DNA of 64,000 bases, from the NCBI RefSeq assembly GCF_008831285.2, contig NC_045147.1:2630001-2694000 (forward strand), written 5' to 3'. How positions within the stretch are numbered: position 1 is the stretch's first letter; each line of letters opens with the position of its first letter. Below, piece after piece: positions 56,880 through 64,000 of the stretch. Source of the DNA: Nymphaea colorata. Its lineage: Eukaryota > Streptophyta > Magnoliopsida > Nymphaeales > Nymphaeaceae. The notes below the pieces were generated by a model. That model worked only from the letters and a program-made list of their open reading frames with translations, searched no databases and was not told the DNA's origin. Position numbers and translations under genes: made by a program.

Positions 56880-58230
56880 TAAAACTCTTTCCAGCTATGA
56901 TCCAGAACTGACGCTGCACCTGGAAGTGCATCCGAGAACTATCTCGGATCACAATCCTATTTTGCTTTGCATATCCAAGTGCAGGTTAGTACTTGGGGTT
57001 GTACCCCATTTCGGCACTTTCAGTATTGGTTGGACATGACAGGTTATAGTGACCAAGTTCTTTCAGCCTGAGTGGTGGACATGAGGGGCTGCGCTATGAT
57101 CAAACATCCAGGACATGAGGGGCTGCGCTATGATCAAACATCCACAAATTGAATGTTACCAGGGACAAGCTTAAGGTTTGGTGCAAAGGTGGAGAAAATA
57201 ATCTACCTCACCAAATAATGGAGACAAAGAGCAAAATCAAACATCTCCAATCCCAAAGAGAAAGGGGTGAGCTCGAGGCGATAGATGAAGAATGCAGACT
57301 TAAGCAGGATCTTTCCAGGCTATTGTGGTTAGAAAAACGTCTATGGCACCAGAAAGCTAGAATCAAATGGATGAGGGATGGAGACCTAAACACTAAATTC
57401 TTCAAGGGGAATGTCAATGGGAGGAGATAGGGGAATAAGATCGAAACTATCTCTCATGAGGGTCAGCTTGTAACAGACATTCCTGAATTTTTTACTGCTT
57501 GCACTGATTTCTTTGCTGGCTTGTTAGGGACTACCCATGGCTCAGGGCACTTGCCTCAAACTCTCGCTTCGGGTCCTACTGTGTTGCTGGAGGAGAATGC
57601 CGAACTCTTGAAATCTGTCGCTGAAACATAAATCAAGTGGGCAGTTAGGGTTCACGCCTGACCCAGATGGGTTTGGTAACAACTTCTTTCAGAGTAACTG
57701 AAGCATTGTACAGGAGGCAATAGCAAGGGCAATACGTGGCTTTTTGATTCCGACAGGTTGGTTAAGTCTGTTAATAATACTCACATTATTCTTTTGCCCA
57801 AGGAGCAAGGCACGACACAGGTGGAGAAACTTTGGCTCATCTCCCTTTGCACTAGCACGCTGAAATTTATCTCTAGGATTATTGTTCAGCGTATACGACC
57901 TATCCTAAACAGGATTATCTCCAACAATGAAAGCGCTTTTTTTTCGAGAAGACACCTTCAGGATAGCTTCCTAATCAGCCAAAAAATTGGCCACATTTTT
58001 CAAAACAGCAAGAAGAAAGCAGCTTGCATCAAAATTGATTTATGTAACACTTATGAGAGAGTAAATTGAGAATTCTTGAATGCCACCCTATGTCACCTTG
58101 GATTTCATGTGCTTTGGGTTTAGAAAATTATGACAATCATCACCACAGCTAAATCGGCGCCTTTTATCAATGGTAACGAAGGAATGTGGTTTGAGAACAA
58201 GAGAGGGCTTAGGCAGGAGGACCCACTCTT
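56880..58230 (+). mobile_element. L1-type LINE fragment (endonuclease end to RT), tandem copy 1
   Basis: It starts in the endonuclease C-terminus (LEVHPRTISDHNPILL, containing the SDH motif). It continues through the linker (57149-57430: KARIKWMRDGDLNTKFF) and enters reverse transcriptase (57758-58069: NNTHIILLPKEQGT, RIIVQRIRPILNRIISNNES, CIKIDL). It ends at GLRQEDPL near 58228, where the tandem-duplication junction cuts it off. Several stops and a frameshift near 57640 make it inactive. Confidence 0.85.
57077..57144. repeat. 34-bp tandem duplication within the LINE, copy 1 only
   Basis: GGACATGAGGGGCTGCGCTA and the following 14 bases occur twice in a row (57077-57110, 57111-57144). The sister LINE at 61951 onward has the unit once, so this arose after the tandem duplication, or was lost there. 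Confidence 0.9.
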
Positions 58231-58232
58231 CC

Positions 58233-58440
58233 AGGGGATGTCAGTATTGCAGCAGGGGAAGACGGCCAACTCTTACCGGCAAACGATGAAAAGCAAAAAG
58301 AAGGTGAAATGAACATAGAACATTGCATTGTAGTATATGAGTGCGTCGAAGAGGCGGAAGGAGTGGATGAATTCAACAAGAGGGTAGAAGAATTCATAAA
58401 GAAATTTCACAAGCAAATTGAATCAGAGGAGCTCCGATGT
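58233..58440 (+). pseudogene. 3' fragment of the DUF761-like gene (copy C)
   Basis: It begins abruptly at GGGGATGTCAGTATTGCAGC, equivalent to the middle of the gene, and retains the C-terminal motif in frame (DEFNKRVEEFIKKFHKQIES). It has no start or membrane-helix region because the tandem-duplication junction with the LINE lies immediately upstream. Confidence 0.85.
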
Positions 58441-61400
58441 ACAAGACCTGTAAAATGATCTGAAATTGTAGAAATACCTTGTACCTACAAAAGGGTTCAA
58501 TGCCTGATGAAGAACAGAATTAGAAACAGATCGGTTTCTCTCTTGGTTCCCAATATGCAGTGGGGTAGCCACATGTTGGCAAGTTGCCCACACCAGTTCC
58601 TTAAAATCCCTTTATTTTTACATTACTTTTATACATATATAGGTGCCCTTTTAGATATAAATATTTCTAAACAATGTCTCTTCAACTAATTTTTTTGGTT
58701 CTGCCACTGCCAATTAAGGAAGTACCTCTAGTTCATGAGCATATCGTTTCTCCATCCTGTTCTCAATTTTGGCAGCGATCTTGCCTTCACTTTTGTTTTT
58801 CTTCCCCAGATGAGGAACGGTTTTAGGTCTAGCCCATCATAAGCCGACCAGAATCACCAGATCCACAATTCTCCTACTTGCCCCTGATGAGCAGCCCGAT
58901 GTTCATGATGCAATTTTCATTGTGGTGTCTTACTGAAACAACACTCGTCATGCAACATATGCCGGATTGATCCAAAAATTCAGTTGTGGATTAGTAAAAA
59001 AATATTTAAAAAATCCATTTTAAAAATTGAATAGAAAATACATAAATATAATTTTAAGTTCTTATTTTTTTTAAAATTAACTAGTAATTGGATCCAAGTT
59101 CTTGTTGCAGGTAATTACTCTCTTTTCATCTCTGTTTTAAGGTAAGTAAGCAGGTTTGCAATTCACTAAGTTGAATCTCATTTTTACGGAACCTGGTTAT
59201 ATGCACCATATTGGTGTACCTTTTTTTGTGTGTCAATATGGTTAATGACTAAAATTCTCTTAATTCACTCTGAAAAAAAAAAACTTTTTTGTAAAAATAA
59301 CATTAAAAATGAAAAAAAGTAAAAGGATTATGGAGGATTTTTCTTTTTAATAAATTACTGAAACATCCTTCATTCCTCTGCCCAATGCAGGTAACTTTCT
59401 CTCCATTTTTAATTTAATGAAGGTAACTTCCTCTCCATTTTACATTGACATTGGTGAAGAGGGTGTCCAGGAAAGAGGCATGGCGACTTTTATGTTGAAA
59501 AAGATGCGTGTACTCTTTCCCACCGAGTAAAAAGTTCCCTCCCAGACCTAAAAGGTGGGCTTGTTGTGGTCTCATGGTCATGCACATGCACGTAAGCCGT
59601 CTTTTCTAGAGCCAACTCTTTTGGGTCTTATAAAGGCGTTGATGTTAGGATGAAGTTGATGTGATCAAATAATGAAAGGAACGTCAGCAAACTTCACTTG
59701 TTGCTCAGCTGAGTCAAAGATCACCAACTTCTCTTTCCATTGTATGTAGACTCAAATGGAGACATACCAAATAAACTCTGACGCCCTTTTCTCTTTTATG
59801 TGACATCGAATACCTTTTTACTTAGTCCAGCATTGCAGGTATATAATCATCAAACAAATGATATATAATAACTCAACAACATTAGACATAATTAACTGCT
59901 CATGTTTTATACATCCAACCCCAACTTACATAGATTCATGTAGAGAGGAATCCCTTATTTAATCTAACAGTTGATTTGAGATTCAAGATTCTTCAAATCC
60001 GGGTGGATCTCAGACTGCCGAGGAAATGAAACATGGGCTAAGTTCTTATCTAAAAAGTTCATTCAAACTAAGGTGGTGGTACAAGAGAGGAAAAGCCACC
60101 CCCAGCCCCCATAGGGCTGTTTCGGGACTTAGGTGGTCTTATGATATATCCTTTAACTTAAGTGTAACACATGTTATTATCTGCAGTTCAGAAAAATAAC
60201 ATTCATGAGAATCAAATTGCTGACCACCTATACTACGGCCCTCACAGGGCCATTCAAACTAACATTATTTAAACAAAAGTTAGTGCACAAGATCTTTCTG
60301 ACCACATTTAATAAACTATCCAAATTATATTCTTCACGTTCGACCTTGCGTTTTCTTACCTACAGATCTGAGTTGGGACCCAGTTCTGAATCCAATATCA
60401 AATCTTAGTCCATTAGCTCCACTTTGAAATCTTAGTCCATTAGCTCCACTTTGACTACTCCTGCCCTGAGCGCCATTTACCTTCTTCAAAAGAATGGGGG
60501 GTCATCCTGTATTCCCCCTTCATTCCCTTTTTTTCTGGAGTCTAAAGCTGTGGTGGGCTTGGATGAACTTACAATTACTCTATTTAATTTGAGAGTAGTG
60601 CCTGTCACATTTTGCAGTTCGGAGGAGTGACACCCACGAGAATCAAACTGATGTAGATAGCAACCCTACGTTCAAAAAGCATAGTCTTGTACAGATGTAT
60701 AGCATTTATCTCCCCATATCATCAAACGGATCTTCACCTCTCCATTGACTTTACCAAGTCAAATGTGTCCATTTCGAGGCCTAAAATCCTGAGACGTTGA
60801 TGATATGAAAGGAGAAACTAACGTTTTCCTACTTCCTAGCTTTTTCATAAGAAATTCGACTAAGATTTTTTGCTTTTTATAAGTAGGCCAGCTGCCTTTC
60901 TTCACAATCAAGAGGGTTGCTCTTCCCTATGGGAACATGCTGTTCCATTTAATACCAATAACCTACCTTTGACAGCAACACAAAGACTAAAACCATGAAA
61001 CATGAGAAGCAATGATGTCATCGGAACGTTTGAAAACTTGAGCAATTCAATTAGGGAGCCTTATTATTGTTTCTCCCAAGTGGTAGATCACTGAAGTTCC
61101 CTTTTCTTTGTATATAGACTCATGGGGAAACACAGATACATTCCAAAAAAATGGGACCCCTTTGCATATAGTCTAGCATTGTTGGTATAGTTTTATAATT
61201 CATCTAGTAGAGAATACATATTAAAATCGACATAATCAAGCATCATATCTAACAGCTTAATCAAGGAAATGTAGATTCATGGCGAAAGAAATCCACTGCT
61301 TGACCCAATAATTGCTGTGCAGGGGATGCACAACCAGACTCTTATGTATTCTTACAAAAAGCACCGGCGACTACCACTGGTGCATGTGGCAAAAAAAAAA

Positions 61401-61739
61401 AAACCTTTTACATCGAGGGTATCCTATGACCCAAACAAAACCTTTCAGGCACTGAAACCCTCGGCGTTTGAGGGTTTGGGTTCTCAAAAACCCTCCACTC
61501 AAAGGCTTTTATGCGACTAAAACCCTCTACATCGAGGGTTAAGTTGCTTGAAATCCTCAACGCAAAGAGTTTCAGTACCTGAAAGGTAGAAAGAGAAAGA
61601 GGGAGGGAGACAAAGACAGAGACCGAGAGACATAGTAAGAAAAACATGATATTGTCATGGATACATGTCTGTGACCATTCATTTATATTCTTGTATTATG
61701 ATCATATAAAATAAGGGCAGAGTCGGTACCATTTCTTTG

Positions 61740-62891
61740 AGGCTTGTTTCATTTTAAACTCTCTCCAGCTATGATCCAGAACTGACGCTGCACTTGGAAG
61801 TGCATTCGAGAACTATCTCGAATCACAATCCTATTTTGCTTTGCATATCCAAGCATAAGTTTAGTACTTGGGGTCGTACCCCCTTTCGACACTTTCAGTA
61901 TTGGTAGGACATGACAGGTTATAGTGACCAAGTTCTTTCAACCTGGGCGGTGGACATGAGGGGCTGCGCTATGATCAAACATCCACAAATTGAATGTTAC
62001 CAGGGACAAGCTTAAGGTTTGGTGCAAAGGTGGAGCCAATAATCTACCTCACCAAATAATGGAGACAAAGAGCAAAATCAAACATCTCCAATCCCAAAGA
62101 GAAAGTGGCGAGCTCGAGGCAATAGATGAAGAATGCAGACTTAAGCAAGATATTTCCATGCTATTGTGGTTAGAAAAACGTCTATGGCGCCAGAAAGCTA
62201 GAATCAAATGGATGAGGGATGGAGACCTAAACACCAAATTCTTCTAAGGGATTGTCAATGAGAAGAGATGGGGGAATAAGATCAAAACTATCTCTCATGA
62301 GGGTCAGCTTGTAACAGACAATCCTGAAATTTTTACTGCTTGCACTGATTTCTTTGCTGGCTTGTTAGGGACTACCCATTGCTCAGGGCTTTTACCTCAA
62401 ACTCTCGCTTCGGGTCCTACTGGGTCGCAGGAGGAGTATGCTGAACTCTTGAAATCCGTCACTGAAACATAAATCAAGTGGGCAGTTATGGAGGCAGATA
62501 GGGTTTCCACGCCTGGCCTAGATGGGTTTGGTAAGAACTTCTTTCAGAGTAACTGGAGCGTTGTACAAGACGCAATAGTAAGGGCAATACGTGGCTTTTT
62601 TGATTCCAGCAGATTGGTTAAATCTGTTAATAATACTCACATTATTCTTTTGCCCATGGAGCAAGGCACGACACAGGCGGAGAAACTTCCACTCATCTCC
62701 CTTTGCACTAGCATGCTGAAATTTATCACTAGGATTATGGTTCAGTGTACGCGACCTATCCTAAACAGGAATATCTCCAACAACCAAAGCGCTTTTTTTC
62801 CGAGAAGACACATTCAGGAGAGCTTTCTACTCAGCCAAAAAATTGGCCACATTTTTCAAAACAGCAGGAAGAAAGCAACTTGCATCGAAAT
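61740..62891 (+). mobile_element. L1-type LINE fragment, tandem copy 2
   Basis: It has the same layout as 56880-58030: endonuclease end (EVHSRTISNHNPILL, with SDH altered to SNH), linker at 61990-62247, and RT entry at 62488-62890 (NTHIILLPMEQGTTQ, RPILNRNISNNQSAFFPRR). The frame between linker and RT has stops (TAA near 62248 and 62471). The frame at 62488-62970 is open for 160 codons but leaves LINE sequence at its end. Confidence 0.85.
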
Positions 62892-62898
62892 TGCCCTG

Positions 62899-63004
62899 CC
62901 TGGCAATGATTCACGCGCTTATGCTTATGAGCTGGCCCCGATGTCTGAAGAGCCCTCTACCTGGCAATGATTCACGCGCTTATGCTTATGAGCTGGCCCC
63001 GATG
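62899..63004. repeat. Direct repeat of 45 bp separated by 16 bp
   Basis: CCTGGCAATGATTCACGCGC and the next 25 bases occur at 62899-62943 and again, identically, at 62960-63004. The repeat begins just where the LINE similarity ends and may be a footprint of the rearrangement. Confidence 0.9.
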
Positions 63005-63069
63005 GTTTCAGATCAGCAAAACTGCGATTTGCAGTATCCTGAACAGATTTCCTATGACCAGCTAGCCTG

Positions 63070-64000
63070 CTACTCCTCCCATGGCTATGAGTAATACCCC
63101 TGCAGAAAACAAAGGTTGAAAGTTACCGGCTTGTAGATCAACATTATGAACATCCTCTTGGCCATCATAGGGAGCTTTAGCAGTGGCTTGAGGATTGCGC
63201 TTAGGGGATGATGTGAAAGAGAAGACAAGGGGTATTTCAGTAAGCAGACTTTCAGTTCGGTAAAAGGGGTTAACCATACTAGTCCGGTTCTCAGTTTCAA
63301 CCCTCATAATGTCTTTACCCTTAACTCTCCTTATAGTGGTGTCGATTCTAGGTGCTTGGTATGATAGCTGCAAACGACCTCTATTAGTATGATCCTAAGG
63401 GGACGAGACATCTTTGGTGGTGAAAGAGCTCTTTGTTGGATCCTCGTTGGTGCCGTCTAACTCCATTAGAGCCATGAATTGATTCTTAGAAGTACGTAAC
63501 CCCTTCTGTCCTTCCACATTAAGACCTTTGCTGGAGCTGGACGCCTTCATTGAGTCTTTTCATTTGGCCGCCTCATGGGAATAAGTCCCTTGATTGCGTG
63601 ATTCACGCTTGGGGCGTTTATCCGGAGGATGAGAGTTGACAGACACCGTAAAACCTGCAAAAACGTAAACTCTCCTCATAGATTAAGGATTGGGTGAGGG
63701 TGTAGCTATCCTTTAACACAAATTGAAATTCAAGAGGTAGTGGGGCACTAACTCTGATTCTAGCAAAGGCCCATCGATTAATGTCTCTGGTTTGATTGTC
63801 CATTTCCAAAAAATCACCCTGCCAACCCTTGGCAATGCTGTTGAAGATTTACACAATCCACATATTCAGAGGCAGATTTGGGAGTTGAATCCAAAGAAGG
63901 GCGAAATGCTCAGGCGGCATGGTGAGGGGTTGTCCGGGCTGCCAACGGTGGGTAACAAGAGACCTGCCCCCAACATTCCAAGCTCGCTTCTGACGAATGC
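63070..64000 (-). pseudogene. LINE ORF1 (DUF4283-type Gag-like) fragment, runs off the window
   Basis: Read leftwards from the window edge, the minus strand encodes a region typical of plant L1 ORF1: PPEHFALLWIQLPNLPLNMW, then GDFLEMDNQTRDINRWAFAR and IRVSAPLPLEFQFVLKD, ending near a Cys-containing RFCRFYGV. A TAA interrupts it after NMWIV, and the zinc knuckle is not intact. A further open segment at 63373-63062 is a polar linker. The orientation is opposite to the LINE at 61740-62891, so this is a separate element. Confidence 0.6.

Larger units (their letters stand above)
52560..58230. repeat. Tandem duplication, copy 1 (5.7 kb)
   Basis: This unit runs from the middle of the broken DUF761 copy to inside a plus-strand LINE. 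The same order of sequence recurs at 58233-62891: DUF761 3' half, its 3' flank, AT-rich spacer, and long matching blocks (for example 54892-58030 with 59900-62890). Copy 1 has extra DNA at 53146-54160 and a 34-bp duplication at 57077-57144. Limits are by eye. Confidence 0.78.
58233..62891. repeat. Tandem duplication, copy 2 (4.7 kb)
   Basis: The order repeats copy 1: DUF761 3' part, flank, spacer, matching blocks, LINE. Copy 2 lacks about 1 kb present at 53146-54160 and has a different segment at about 58806-59150. Its LINE departs from copy 1 at about 62891. Limits are by eye. Confidence 0.78.

Noticed and set aside
62488-62970. 160-codon frame as a host gene
   Set aside because: Its first 130 codons are LINE reverse-transcriptase entry sequence, and the rest is the 45-bp repeat region.

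Overview
The window reads as nuclear DNA of a seed plant, almost certainly an angiosperm. The evidence is intron-split genes with GT-AG borders and long AT-rich introns, three protein families with plant-specific forms (DCP5, a plant ZCCHC8/PSP protein and a MIZU-KUSSEI1-like DUF617 protein), tandem PPR repeats, and plant-type LINE, Copia, TRIM, PIF-like and hAT-like elements. The species cannot be named from the sequence. No rRNA, tRNA, CRISPR array or bacterial-type operon was seen.

Left half (1-37.5 kb). Bases 1-8265 are gene-poor and AT-rich, with microsatellites and decayed small DNA elements. Two multi-exon RNA-metabolism genes lie head to head: DCP5 on the minus strand (8266-18314, eight exons, 604 aa predicted) and a CCHC/PSP-domain ZCCHC8-like gene on the plus strand (21648-30240, eight exons, 549 aa predicted). 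Their start codons are 3.3 kb apart. In the DCP5 model one intron has a GC-AG border, and a 25-codon RG-rich exon sits inside what first looks like a 4.6-kb intron. Intron 3 of the PSP gene holds a 1.47-kb inverted-repeat element carrying an exon-like fragment. Just downstream, a 2.18-kb PIF/Harbinger-like element with TTA target duplications encloses a frameshifted PPR gene fragment. An intact single-exon MIZ1-like gene follows at 36660-37445.

Right half (38.8-64 kb) is repeat-dominated. It contains a solo LTR (38855-39571); a small intact gene for a membrane-anchored DUF761-like protein (41765-42292); and a LINE on the minus strand (about 43.3-50.1 kb). That LINE has been hit by three LTR-type insertions, each with its own 5-bp target duplication: a 722-bp TRIM with three LTRs (43852-44573), a 4.1-kb Copia element lacking reverse transcriptase (44901-49039), and a 410-bp solo LTR (49541-49950). 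The DUF761 gene region was copied to 51.2-53.6 kb, where the gene is now broken. A block running from inside that broken copy to a plus-strand LINE fragment (about 52.56-58.23 kb) was then duplicated in tandem (about 58.23-62.89 kb), giving a third DUF761 fragment and a second LINE fragment. The right edge holds part of a different LINE, an ORF1 on the minus strand.

Only four protein genes look functional: DCP5, the PSP/ZCCHC8-like gene, the MIZ1-like gene and the small DUF761-like gene. No operon-like cooperation is implied. DCP5 and ZCCHC8-like proteins both belong to RNA turnover, but in different compartments (cytoplasmic P-bodies and nuclear exosome targeting). All exon borders were placed by hand from splice consensus and reading-phase continuity.
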